Source of the DNA: AV40 sp963817335
Lineage (GTDB): Bacteria > Verrucomicrobiota > Verrucomicrobiia > Chthoniobacterales > UBA10450
Direction of reading: 5' to 3'
DNA: 64,000 bases
Assembly: GCA_963817335.1 (NCBI GenBank)
Contig: CAWFNX010000005.1
Location: forward strand, 1,426,001-1,490,000
A program made the position numbers and the translations under genes. This document shows, piece after piece, positions 24,585 to 32,814 of this stretch. Numbering within the stretch: position 1 is the first letter of the stretch; every line of letters starts with the position of its first letter. The notes under the pieces were generated by a model, which was not told where the DNA came from, did not search any database, and worked only from the letters and a program-made list of their open reading frames with translations.

Positions 24585-26761
24585 TGCGTCGATTCTGTTT
24601 CATTTTCTTTTGCAACTTCGTTGCCGCGTTTCAGTTGCTGGCCCAAGGCGCAGTCGACGTTCCGCGAGCGGAGGAAAAGCAAAAACAGCAGAACGCGATC
24701 GCGAAAGCGCAGGAAAAACGCGCGCAGTCGAGCACGAACGTAGAGTTCACGGGTCAGCAGGCGTTCAGTGAAAAGGATCTGCGCTCGGCTGTTAAAGAAC
24801 AATTGACCACGCTTGATCAGTTCGGTCTGACTTCGGCTCGCGCCGACGATCTCGCATTTTTCATCGAGGTTTTTTATCACAAGCACGGTTACACCAAGGC
24901 CACAGTGCGTTACAAAATCGAAAGTCGCGATCGCCTGCGATTGGAGATCAACGAAGGCGCGTTGATGTCGCTCGGCACCATCACCTTTCAAGGCAACGAA
25001 CACGAACCGGCCAAGAAGTTGTTTGAGTTCGTGGTTGGTCCGACCCGGCAGCGTTATTCCAAATTGCAGCGCACGTTGCCTTTCGTCGCCTCCGACATTC
25101 AGGAAGGCGCCGACCTTGTCCATCGTCTCTACATTGCGGAAGGCTTTCTCGACTCCACGGTCGATCCACCGCGCTACACGTTTAATAACGAAGCTAACCG
25201 GGTGGACGTCACAATTCCGATCCGCGAAGGCCGCCAATATTTTTTCGGCGATGTGACGTTCCGCGGCGAGACCATCTACGGCGCGGACGCGTTGCGGGGA
25301 CAGCTCGAGGATTTGTTGAACCAACCTTTTACCGATGCTCGCGTGGCTGACATTCCACGGCGGCTCCAGGCTTATTTCAAGTCCCGCGGTTATTATGAAG
25401 TGAAAATCGAGGCTACCGCGGAACCGGAGCGAAAGAGCGGGGCCAAGATCCCGGTCCAGGTCGCGGTTTCACCGGGCCAGCTTTATCATTTTAGCGGTGA
25501 AGTTTTCGTAAGCGGTCTGACTCGATTGAATCCGAGTTTCGTTCAGAAACGTTTCACCAGGCTGAAAGGCAAGGTCTATAGTCCGGAGGCTCTCGACGAC
25601 AGATTTCGCGCCCTGATGAAAACGGGCCTGTTCAGCGTCCTTAAAATTGAACCGACGCCAATCGCCGATGAAGAACAGCTGCTGTTGAATATTTCGGCCG
25701 AGGAAGCCAAGAGCAAGGAAGTTGGGTTCTCTCTTGGCTACGGGACGTTTGAAGGCGGAATTGTTGGCGCGCAATTTCGCGAGCGCGATTTGTTTGGATA
25801 CGGGCGACCCATCACGATGGCGGTGGAAGTTTCGCAACGCAGTTACAAAGGCGAGTTCATTTACGAAGATCCGTTTCTGTTCGATACCGATTTCTATTTT
25901 AGAAATCGCGCTGCTGCGTTCACTTTCGAATACGACGGTTACTCCAAGTTCGAAATCGGCGACCGGATGGAGCTGAGCCGAAAGCTCACCAAGCAATACG
26001 AAGTCGGTTTGGTTTTTGCCCCCCGCCACGTCGAAATCACCAGCACGACGATTGCCAATCGTTTTCTGGGCGACACTTCTTATTTCGTAAATTCACTCGG
26101 TTTCACCCAGACCCTCGACTTGCGCGAAAGTCCGCTGGTCGCGCCGCGCGGATTCCTTTTCAACAACACTCTGGACGTCGCGTCGACCGCGTTCGGCAGC
26201 GAAGTCCAACTGATTCGCGGCACCGGGCGCGCTGCTTACTTTTTGCCGTTCGGTCCGAAGTCGTTGACGCCCGGAGTGGTCGAGGATCCAACCGGGCCGG
26301 CATTGAAGCGCTGGTTTCAGCAATCATCGCTCGCTTTTGGCGCGCGGATTGGGATCGTTCACTCACTCAATAATTCTGGTCCCGACGAACCGACCACCTT
26401 GCCTATCGACGAGCGGTTTTTTAATGGCGGCGCCACCAGCGTGCGTAGTTTCGGCGAGCGCGATCTCGGGCCGCACGATCCAAAAGGGAATCCGATTGGC
26501 GGGGAGTTTTATACGATCTTCAATGTCGAGTACACCTTTCCGATTTATGGCGAGCTCCAGGGCGCGACATTTTTCGACGCCGGAAATCTTTTGCCGACCT
26601 CCGAAGAACCGGGCCTTGACGAGATGCGTTACGCGCTCGGACTGGGGTTGCGCTATAAATTGCCGATCGGTCCAATTCGGCTCGATTACGGATGGAATCC
26701 CGACCGCCAACCGGGCGAAGATTTCGGCGCGTTTCACTTTAGTTTCGGCTTTGCGTTTTGA
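24584..26761 (+). CDS. tamA: Omp85-family outer-membrane protein, TamA/BamA type
   Basis: 725 residues with signal peptide (FIFFCNFVAAFQLLAQGA). A Lys/Gln-rich stretch leads to POTRA domains (VEFTGQQAFSEKDLRSAV; TITFQGNEHEPAKKLFEF; YFFGDVTFRGETIYG; FSGEVFVSGLTRLNPSF) and a 16-strand barrel from about residue 365 (LGYGTFEGGIVGAQFRERDL). The GGATSVRSFGERDLGP segment is the conserved loop-6 region, and the protein ends in an aromatic residue (SFGFAF), as a beta-signal should. It inserts or transports with TamB, whose gene is directly upstream and coupled. The 3' end overlaps the convergent PEP-CTERM gene by 28 bp. Confidence 0.92.
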   Translation: MRRFCFIFFCNFVAAFQLLAQGAVDVPRAEEKQKQQNAIAKAQEKRAQSSTNVEFTGQQAFSEKDLRSAVKEQLTTLDQFGLTSARADDLAFFIEVFYHKHGYTKATVRYKIESRDRLRLEINEGALMSLGTITFQGNEHEPAKKLFEFVVGPTRQRYSKLQRTLPFVASDIQEGADLVHRLYIAEGFLDSTVDPPRYTFNNEANRVDVTIPIREGRQYFFGDVTFRGETIYGADALRGQLEDLLNQPFTDARVADIPRRLQAYFKSRGYYEVKIEATAEPERKSGAKIPVQVAVSPGQLYHFSGEVFVSGLTRLNPSFVQKRFTRLKGKVYSPEALDDRFRALMKTGLFSVLKIEPTPIADEEQLLLNISAEEAKSKEVGFSLGYGTFEGGIVGAQFRERDLFGYGRPITMAVEVSQRSYKGEFIYEDPFLFDTDFYFRNRAAAFTFEYDGYSKFEIGDRMELSRKLTKQYEVGLVFAPRHVEITSTTIANRFLGDTSYFVNSLGFTQTLDLRESPLVAPRGFLFNNTLDVASTAFGSEVQLIRGTGRAAYFLPFGPKSLTPGVVEDPTGPALKRWFQQSSLAFGARIGIVHSLNNSGPDEPTTLPIDERFFNGGATSVRSFGERDLGPHDPKGNPIGGEFYTIFNVEYTFPIYGELQGATFFDAGNLLPTSEEPGLDEMRYALGLGLRYKLPIGPIRLDYGWNPDRQPGEDFGAFHFSFGFAF

Positions 26762-27558
26762 ATCAATCTACGCCCGGCCGCCAACCAAAATAGTGCTCCG
26801 CACCCGAACAACGTCGAAATCGCAGGCTCGGGGACGTGGACAAAGTTGAATGTTACTTGTTCGCCACCCTGCACGATTTGATAGGCGCTGGCGACCACCC
26901 TTTCAAAACCGAAAATGCCGTCCGGTGCGCCGGGCGGAACAGCGGTGTTGTAAAAGAGTGCGCTAGCTGTGTCGAATTCTGTTCCATCGGCAACGGCCAG
27001 GACAAGTTGCGGCGAAGCGGAATCGAGCGCTTTGGTTATCGAAAATTGGTTGGCGGTTAATGAAAATGAACTGAGCTGCATCACCCCTGGATGGCCAGGA
27101 GTCGAGCTCGCGCCGATGATCCCCGGCAGTTCCAGAAACATCGAGATTGGGTTTGTCGCCACAAAGCCGTCAAGCTCGGTGGTGCCGCCTCCTTGGATTT
27201 GATAACTGCTGGCCACGACATTCTGAAAGACTAACGCCGAGTCTGGCGGTCCCATCGGATTCGAGTCATAGAGCAATGCCGAGGCGGAAGGAAAGACCGT
27301 TCCCTTGGCTACCGCGTTAGTGATTTGTGGCGAAGCCAAGTCGATACTTTTCGTGATCGCAAAATGATTGGGCGTAATTTGCAATGATTGAATTTCCATC
27401 GAGCCGGGATAACCGGGCGTCGATTGTTCGCCCACGATGCCGGGAACCTGTAGATAAAGCGAAGCAGCCGACGCGACTGCTGGTGCCACGCAAAACAATA
27501 CTAACCACGCCGCCGTGGTTGCGAAAAAGCTCATCCCTTGCTTTCGGACTGAGTCCAC
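26734..27558 (-). CDS. Secreted double Hcp-fold protein with PEP-CTERM signal
   Basis: 274 residues. A signal peptide (SFFATTAAWLVLFCVAPAVASA) precedes two homologous segments: SLYLQVPGIVGEQSTPGYPG ... SASALLY ... VVASSYQIQ (about 33-122), and MFLELPGIIGASSTPGHPG ... TASALFY ... VVASAYQIV (about 138-228). Each follows the Hcp (type VI secretion tube) pattern of D/E-rich start, ITK-ALDSASPQ core and VVASxYQ end. The C-terminus carries VPEPAISTLFGCGALFWLAAGRRL, a PEP-CTERM sorting signal (motif, TM, basic tail) for exosortase processing. So this is probably a surface or matrix protein, not a T6SS part; no T6SS genes are near. Confidence 0.78.
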   Translation of the reverse strand: MDSVRKQGMSFFATTAAWLVLFCVAPAVASAASLYLQVPGIVGEQSTPGYPGSMEIQSLQITPNHFAITKSIDLASPQITNAVAKGTVFPSASALLYDSNPMGPPDSALVFQNVVASSYQIQGGGTTELDGFVATNPISMFLELPGIIGASSTPGHPGVMQLSSFSLTANQFSITKALDSASPQLVLAVADGTEFDTASALFYNTAVPPGAPDGIFGFERVVASAYQIVQGGEQVTFNFVHVPEPAISTLFGCGALFWLAAGRRLIQNAKPKLK

Positions 27559-27728
27559 ACCGCTTTCATAGCGAAGCGCCGCGGTCGGGGCAACACTTCA
27601 CTTTGGCTTTGCGTTTTAACGGAACCCGCCAATCGCGCGAATTAACGCCAATAAAGTTTCCCTCCGATTTCTGAGAAATTATCCGTGTGATTAGCGTCAT
27701 TCGCGGGCACATTTCGGTTTTCTAGAGA

Positions 27729-29267
27729 ATGGAACGACAAGAACCAGATCGACAACCACCGGGCGATACGCCGCCTGAAGTTTTCCGCCGGCAACTCCGC
27801 GAGGTCGCGGACTGGATTGCCGATTTTCGCGAGAAAATTGGCGAGCGTCCCATTTCCAGGCAGATCCAGCCGGGCGAAATTCTTTCCCAACTCGACCGCG
27901 ATGCGCCGGAGAAGGGCGTCGATTTCGAAAAGATTTTTGCTGACATTGACCGAGTGATCGTTCCCGGCATCACCCACTGGGCTCATCCACAATTCATGAG
28001 CTACTTCGGATGCACGACCACGAACCCTGGCATCCTCGCAGAGGCGATTACCGGGGCGCTGAATGTCAACGCGATGACTTGGCGCACGGCTCCCGCCGCG
28101 ACCGAATTGGAAACGCTCGTGCTCGACTGGTTGCGACAATGGTTATGGTTGCCTGACGAATTCGCGGGTGTGGTCTATGACACGGCTTCGACGTCAACCA
28201 TGCACGCGTTGGCGACGGCGCGTGAACGAATCGCTCCGGATACTCGAAGAATCGGAATGACGGGGCGCAATCTGCCGCGTTTTCGAATTTATGCTTCCGA
28301 CCAGGCGCATAGCTCGATCGAAAAAGGAGCAATCGCTCTCGGGATTGGCGAAGAAAATGTGAAACGGGTGCCGACAGATTCGGAATTTCGGATGGACATC
28401 TCCGCATTACGCGAAGGAATTGCTCAGGATCGGCAACAACATTTCCAGCCGATGGCGGTCGTCGCCACGGTCGGGACCACGTCAACGGCGAGCGTCGATC
28501 CCGTTCCGGACATCGCGAGAGTTTGTCACGACGAGAAAATGTGGCTGCACATTGACGGCGCATACGGCGCCGGACTGGCGGTGCTGCCAGAATGCAAGTG
28601 GGTGACCGCGGGATGGAGCGAAGCGGATTCAATTGTGGTAAATCCGCACAAGATGCTTTTTGTTCCGCTGGATTTCAGCGCGCTTTACCTGCGCGATATC
28701 GGAGAATTGCGCAGACTCTTCGCGCTGGTGCCGGAGTATTTGCATTTGCGCGATCCTGTCGGCGCCGAAATTAATTATATGGATTACGGCGTCCAGCTCG
28801 GCCGCCGTTTCCGCGCGTTGAAGGCGTGGGTCGTCTGGCGTTCATTCGGTCGCGAAGGAATGGCGGCGACAATCAGAGAGCACCTTCGTCTGGCAAAACT
28901 ATTTGCCGGGTGGGTTGGAAGCGATAAACGATTCGAGCTCGCGGCGCCGGTCGTGATGCCGGTGGTCTGTTTTAGGTTTGTGGGTAGGGACGGACCGCCG
29001 GGCCGTCCGCGGACATCGCAGCGCGATGTCCCTACCATCGCGAAGGCGGACCTCAGTGCGCTGGATGCGTTGAATTCCCAAATCGTTGAGCGAATCAACG
29101 CATCGGGCCGCGTCTACATCACCCAGACAAAGTTGCGCGGCCGCACGGTGATGCGGATCGGTCTGGGGAATGTTCTGACAACCGAAGATCACGTCCGACG
29201 GACGTGGGAATTGATTCAGGAAACCGCTGAAGGTAGTGGCGGTTCACCGAACCCCCATGGCGATTGA
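27729..29267 (+). CDS. PLP-dependent group II decarboxylase
   Basis: 512 residues, aromatic-L-amino-acid/glutamate decarboxylase family. THWAHPQFMSYFG, VVYDTASTSTMHALATARER, VVATVGTTSTASVDPV, the PLP-phosphate/Asp region WLHIDGAYGAG and the Schiff-base lysine in VVNPHKML are all present. It removes CO2 from an amino acid; the substrate is undetermined. Two palindromic repeats affect it: one at 28984-29035 is read through as RDGPPGRPRTSQRDVPT, between CFRF and IAKADLSALD, replacing what should be a short loop; another at 29233-29283 supplies the last 11 residues (GSGGSPNPHGD) and the TGA stop. The core is intact. Confidence 0.9.
   Translation: MERQEPDRQPPGDTPPEVFRRQLREVADWIADFREKIGERPISRQIQPGEILSQLDRDAPEKGVDFEKIFADIDRVIVPGITHWAHPQFMSYFGCTTTNPGILAEAITGALNVNAMTWRTAPAATELETLVLDWLRQWLWLPDEFAGVVYDTASTSTMHALATARERIAPDTRRIGMTGRNLPRFRIYASDQAHSSIEKGAIALGIGEENVKRVPTDSEFRMDISALREGIAQDRQQHFQPMAVVATVGTTSTASVDPVPDIARVCHDEKMWLHIDGAYGAGLAVLPECKWVTAGWSEADSIVVNPHKMLFVPLDFSALYLRDIGELRRLFALVPEYLHLRDPVGAEINYMDYGVQLGRRFRALKAWVVWRSFGREGMAATIREHLRLAKLFAGWVGSDKRFELAAPVVMPVVCFRFVGRDGPPGRPRTSQRDVPTIAKADLSALDALNSQIVERINASGRVYITQTKLRGRTVMRIGLGNVLTTEDHVRRTWELIQETAEGSGGSPNPHGD
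28984..29035. repeat. GTAG-bracketed double palindrome inside the decarboxylase gene
   Basis: GTAG (28984-28987), hairpin with arms GGACGG/CCGTCC (28988-29008), hairpin GGACATCGC-AGC-GCGATGTCC (29011-29031), CTAC (29032-29035). Read through in the GGT-AGG phase of the host gene. Confidence 0.82.
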
Positions 29268-29283
29268 GGTCAATCGCCTCTAC
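29233..29283. repeat. GTAG-bracketed double palindrome at the 3' end of the decarboxylase
   Basis: GTAG (29233-29236), palindrome GGTTC-ACC-GAACC (29241-29253), palindrome GGCGATTGA..TCAATCGCC (29259-29278), CTAC (29280-29283). The stop codon TGA (29265-29267) is inside the second stem. The same element occurs inverted at 33764-33814. Confidence 0.85.
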
Positions 29284-29337
29284 CTATCAGAAATCACTTG
29301 GCGGGCGGACGCGAATCCGTAAATTGGCCGCCCACCC

Positions 29338-30852
29338 ATGATCAAAATTCTCCGCAAACATCGCAATTGGCTCATGATCGTAATCGCGGTCCTGGCCCTG
29401 CCGTTCTGTCTTTATTTCGTCAAGAGCGATACCAGCCTGATTCGCTCCGACACCTTTGCCCAAATGTACGGCAGAAAAATCACTCACATTGAGGCCCAGC
29501 GCGATGCCAACCTCTACCAGCTAGCGACTTTACTGGGCGTTTCCGATCTGACAGATACTCTCGCGCCTGGAAGCGGAGAGTTTGCCCAGAAAGCGCCCTC
29601 GTTCATTATCAACCTCACCATCTTACGCCATGAAATCGACCGATTAGGTATGGAGCCGGCCGAATCGGAGATTGTCGATGCGGTAAAAAAGTTTCCGGCG
29701 CTTCAAGGTTCTTCGGGATTCGATCCGGCGAAATACGATCAGGTGGAGCGAACCCTTCTTCCGTCGCTCGGTTTTAGTGACGAACAATTGCGCGAACTCG
29801 CGCACGACGAGCTTTGCCTGAAAAAAATCAGAGACCTGGTCGGCTCGTCGGTGTCGCTCCCCGAAAGCGAGTCCAAATCCAATTACGAGGAGCTTTACGG
29901 CAAAAACTTCGCCAGCGTTATCAGAATAAAAACCAACGACCTGCTTAAGGACATCAAAGTCAGCGACGACGACATCAAAAAATATTACGAAACGCACAAG
30001 TCGGAGCTAAAGACCGAGCCGAAACGAAAAGTGGAGTTTGTCCGCCTGTCGCTAACCGACGACCAGAAAAAATTGAAAGACAAGGAACGGATCGACGCGC
30101 TTCAGAAATTGGCCGATCGCGCGAATGATGTTTCCCAGGCCTTGCTCGACAAAGGCGAGTTCCATCAGGTCGCCGCGAAATTTCAGTTGCCGGTTGAGAC
30201 CACCGGCGAGTTCACGGGTTCCGCGCCCGATCCGAAATTGAAAACGGATGCACAGCTCAATCAGGCTGCCTTCAACCTCACCAAGCAGGAACCGACCAGT
30301 GATCCGATCCAAACCGCTGATGGTTTTGTCATTGTGCATTTGGTCAGCCTGACCGAGGCCCAGCCGCTGAATCTCGAAGAGGCAAAACAAAAGATCGTCG
30401 ATGCAATCAAGAACGAACGCGCTCGCGAGATGGCAATGACCAACGGCCGAAAAGCGGCCGAGACATTGCGCACTGCATTGAAGTCGGGCCAGCCGCTGCA
30501 GGCAGCTTTGCAGCAGGCCGGGGGCTTGAAAGCGGAAAAGGTCGAACCTTTTACTTTGGCCGACGATATGGACGCGAAACCCCCCGACAAAAAAAGCGAG
30601 GTGACCGACATGATGGTCATTAAGAATGTTGCCGGCCAGCTTCAGCCCGGCGAAGTCAGCGATTTTTCGCCTTGGATCGACGGTGGCCTCATAGTGCTCC
30701 TGGAAAAACGCGACCCGCCCGATCCGGCGAAGTACCAGGAAACGAAAGCCAAATTTGAGGAGCGTTATCTCAAGACCGCGCGCGAATACGTGTTCAACGA
30801 ATGGCTGCGGGATCGCCAACGCGACGCCGGCCTCGGATCCGCGAAAGGCTAA
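29338..30852 (+). CDS. PpiD/SurA-like periplasmic folding factor
   Basis: 504 residues with an uncleaved N-terminal TM (WLMIVIAVLALPFCLYFV). The chaperone (SurA_N-like) part holds FIINLTILRHEIDRLGMEPAE and GFSDEQLRELAHDEL; a parvulin-like region follows at about 205-340 (VKFxRLSLTDDQKK region, then DPIQTADGFVIVHLVSL), and a C-terminal helical part. PpiD-type proteins assist folding of exported and outer-membrane proteins at the inner membrane. Prolyl isomerase activity cannot be judged from the sequence. It is preceded by the GTAG repeat that ends the decarboxylase gene. Confidence 0.82.
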   Translation: MIKILRKHRNWLMIVIAVLALPFCLYFVKSDTSLIRSDTFAQMYGRKITHIEAQRDANLYQLATLLGVSDLTDTLAPGSGEFAQKAPSFIINLTILRHEIDRLGMEPAESEIVDAVKKFPALQGSSGFDPAKYDQVERTLLPSLGFSDEQLRELAHDELCLKKIRDLVGSSVSLPESESKSNYEELYGKNFASVIRIKTNDLLKDIKVSDDDIKKYYETHKSELKTEPKRKVEFVRLSLTDDQKKLKDKERIDALQKLADRANDVSQALLDKGEFHQVAAKFQLPVETTGEFTGSAPDPKLKTDAQLNQAAFNLTKQEPTSDPIQTADGFVIVHLVSLTEAQPLNLEEAKQKIVDAIKNERAREMAMTNGRKAAETLRTALKSGQPLQAALQQAGGLKAEKVEPFTLADDMDAKPPDKKSEVTDMMVIKNVAGQLQPGEVSDFSPWIDGGLIVLLEKRDPPDPAKYQETKAKFEERYLKTAREYVFNEWLRDRQRDAGLGSAKG

Positions 30853-30978
30853 ACCGCCCGATCCTGCCCGCCGGCGGAAGACCCAAGCTCCAAACCCCAA
30901 AGTTTCGCGGGTTGTTTGAAGATTGGTGATTGGGATTTCCCTGGGATTTGGTTATTGGGATTTGGGATTTTGAGATTT

Positions 30979-31308
30979 ATGCCGACCCGCGACGAGATTT
31001 TCGATGACGCCAACGGCGATCTCGCGATCGGTGAGCTCGAGAGCGCTGTGGAAAAATACCGTCGATGTGTGGAGCTCGATCCGAGCTTTTTCGACGGCTG
31101 GCACGCCCTCGGGATGGCCCTGATGAAAGTCGGCCGTTTCAATGAAGCGATCGATGCCGGCAAAAAAGCGGTGGAGCTAAAGCCTAACGATCAAATCGGC
31201 TGGACCAGTCTCTCGTTGTTTTACAATCGAGCCGGCAACATCGCGGAAGCCGAAGCCGCCGGTACCAAAGCGAAAATCATTTCCTGGGGCGGCAAAATCG
31301 CGCCTTGA
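30979..31308 (+). CDS. Small TPR protein
   Basis: 109 residues from the ATG at 30979 (MPTRDEIFDDANGDLAIG). Two to three TPR units: AVEKYRRCVELDPSFFDGWH, AIDAGKKAVELKPNDQIGWT and the third helix pair ending AEAAGTKAK. No signal peptide, so cytosolic. A longer frame upstream to 30916 consists of low-complexity text (GATTTGGGATTT) and is not coding. Likely a scaffold or interaction module; partner unknown. Confidence 0.8.
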   Translation: MPTRDEIFDDANGDLAIGELESAVEKYRRCVELDPSFFDGWHALGMALMKVGRFNEAIDAGKKAVELKPNDQIGWTSLSLFYNRAGNIAEAEAAGTKAKIISWGGKIAP

Positions 31309-31381
31309 GCGCAATTAAGTCCCAGGTTCCAGGCCCCAAATTCCAACAAGAAATTTTCATGAAATTGTCTTGACGAACTGA

Positions 31382-31403
31382 ACTTTCAGGATTTACTGAA
31401 AGT
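31382..31403. promoter_or_regulatory. 22-bp dyad operator before the GbsR-type regulator
   Basis: ACTTTCAG-GATTTA-CTGAAAGT: perfect 8-bp arms, ending one base before the GTG start at 31405. A TTGACG hexamer at 31370-31375 could be the -35, placing the dyad over the -10 region. Fits autorepression by the regulator it precedes; inferred. Confidence 0.6.
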
Positions 31404-31404
31404 C

Positions 31405-31932
31405 GTGAAAGAGAATAAGTCAGTCAATCCGCTTCAGGAGGCGCGAGACGAGTTCGTCAGTCAATGGGGCGCCATCGGGAGCGCCTGGGGGATCAACCGG
31501 ACCATGGCTCAAATCCATGCCCTCCTCATCACCGCGCCCGCCCCGCTCAGTACCGACGAAGTCATGGCCGAGCTCAAAATCAGTCGCGGCAATGCCCACA
31601 CCAATCTTCGCGACCTGGTGAGCTGGGGATTGGTTCGAAGCGTAGTTCGAAAAGGAGAGCGAAAAGAGTTTTTCGAGGCCGAGAAGAATGTCTGGCGAAT
31701 GTTTTGCATTGTCATTCGCGAACGGCGGCGGCGCGAGCTACGGCCGGCCCTTGCCGTTCTCAAAGACTGCACCGAACGGACCAAAGGCCTGAGAGGCAAT
31801 GAAGCAACGGCCTTCAACAAACAACTGAAGGCATTGAGCGATTTTCTCGAGCTCGCCGACAGCGTGATCACCAAGCTCTCTCAATCGGAGCAAAGCAAGA
31901 TGGTTCCATGGGCCCTCAAGTTCCTGAAATGA
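31405..31932 (+). CDS. GbsR/MarR-family transcriptional regulator
   Basis: 175 residues. The winged-helix part reads INRTMAQIHALLITAPAPLSTDEVMAELKISRGNAHTNLRDLVSWGLV, followed by the wing VVRKGERKEFFEAEKNVW and a C-terminal helical dimerisation part. GbsR-type regulators sense osmolyte precursors or other small molecules. The start is GTG at 31405; there is no clear Shine-Dalgarno and the likely promoter lies immediately upstream, so the mRNA may be leaderless. It heads an apparent operon with the membrane protein, DUF393 and epimerase genes and probably controls it through the dyad just upstream. Confidence 0.88.
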   Translation: MKENKSVNPLQEARDEFVSQWGAIGSAWGINRTMAQIHALLITAPAPLSTDEVMAELKISRGNAHTNLRDLVSWGLVRSVVRKGERKEFFEAEKNVWRMFCIVIRERRRRELRPALAVLKDCTERTKGLRGNEATAFNKQLKALSDFLELADSVITKLSQSEQSKMVPWALKFLK

Positions 31933-31972
31933 AGACTTTCCCGACAAACAACAAAACAGAAAGGAAAATGCC

Positions 31973-32374
31973 ATGACTCCCATAGTTTGGACTTACATCG
32001 CTTACATCGCACTGAGCATTCCACTCACCATCTGGGTCGCTCACACCCTCCACAAGAACGGCCGCGTGTTTCTGGTCGACTCGTTCAAGGGCAACGAGCA
32101 ACTGGCCGATTCAGTGAACCATCTCCTGGTGGTCGGCTTCTATCTGATAAACATCGGATACGTCGCGCTTGCTTTGAAAGAGGCCGTCGCGCCAGCTGAT
32201 TTGCGCGAAGTGCTCGAAACAATCAGCCGGAAGATCGGCGTGGTCATGCTGGTGCTCGGCGGCATGCACTTTTTCAACATCCTCGTGTTTTCGAAAATGC
32301 GCCGGCGCGCTCTTTTGCACGCTGCGCCTCCGCCAGTCTCGTCCCAAGCTTATGTCCCGGTCGCAGTGCAATGA
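31973..32374 (+). CDS. Integral membrane protein of a GbsR operon
   Basis: 133 residues with three predicted TM helices (TPIVWTYIAYIALSIPLTIWVA; HLLVVGFYLINIGYVALAL; IGVVMLVLGGMHFFNILVF) and a Pro/Val-rich tail. No named family recognised. AGAAAGGAAAA precedes the start by about 8 bases. It lies 40 bp after the GbsR gene and its end overlaps the DUF393 gene by 4 bp, so all are probably translated from one mRNA. Confidence 0.78.
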   Translation: MTPIVWTYIAYIALSIPLTIWVAHTLHKNGRVFLVDSFKGNEQLADSVNHLLVVGFYLINIGYVALALKEAVAPADLREVLETISRKIGVVMLVLGGMHFFNILVFSKMRRRALLHAAPPPVSSQAYVPVAVQ

Positions 32375-32814
32375 AATGTCTTTACGTTCTATACGATTCC
32401 CAATGCGAACTCTGCGTTCGTTGTCGTAATTGGTTGATGAAACAAGCGGCGTTCGTGCCGCTTGTCTTCATTGCTCTCCAATCCGACGAGGTGCGAAAGT
32501 GCTTTCCGGGAATCGTCGCGCTCAAGCCGAGCGAACAACTTCTCGTCATTTCCAGTGACGGTGCGGTTTATCGCGGAGCCTGCGCCTGGATTATGTGTTT
32601 GTGGGCGCTGCAAAACTACCGTGAACACGCGCAACGAATGGCGAACCCGGTCCTGATGCCATTCGCGCAGATCGCCTGCGAGTTACTGTCACGAAATCGG
32701 TTCTATTTGTCCGACGCTCTGTTCCGACAGGAACCGCAACGCACGGCGCGTTTACTCAGCGAGCATTATCCCCGGCACAGAGCTACCTGGTCGAATACCT
32801 GCACCTTGTCATGA
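32371..32814 (+). CDS. DUF393 (DCC1-like) thiol-disulfide protein
   Basis: 147 residues. The N-terminal motif YDSQCELCVRCRNWL (CxxC preceded by YDxxC) is the DUF393 signature of thioredoxin-like thiol oxidoreductases. A hydrophobic stretch GACAWIMCLWAL follows in the middle. Overlaps both neighbours by four bases (ATGA), a strong sign of coupled translation with the membrane protein and the epimerase. Substrate unknown. Confidence 0.82.
   Translation: MKCLYVLYDSQCELCVRCRNWLMKQAAFVPLVFIALQSDEVRKCFPGIVALKPSEQLLVISSDGAVYRGACAWIMCLWALQNYREHAQRMANPVLMPFAQIACELLSRNRFYLSDALFRQEPQRTARLLSEHYPRHRATWSNTCTLS

Noticed and set aside
26734..27558. Part of a type VI secretion locus
   Set aside because: Hcp-like units are present but there are no T6SS sheath, VgrG or ATPase genes nearby, and export and PEP-CTERM signals argue for another role.
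30916..30978. N-terminal extension of the small TPR protein
   Set aside because: Coded by GATTTGGGATTT-type low-complexity sequence; the ATG at 30979 starts the real domain.
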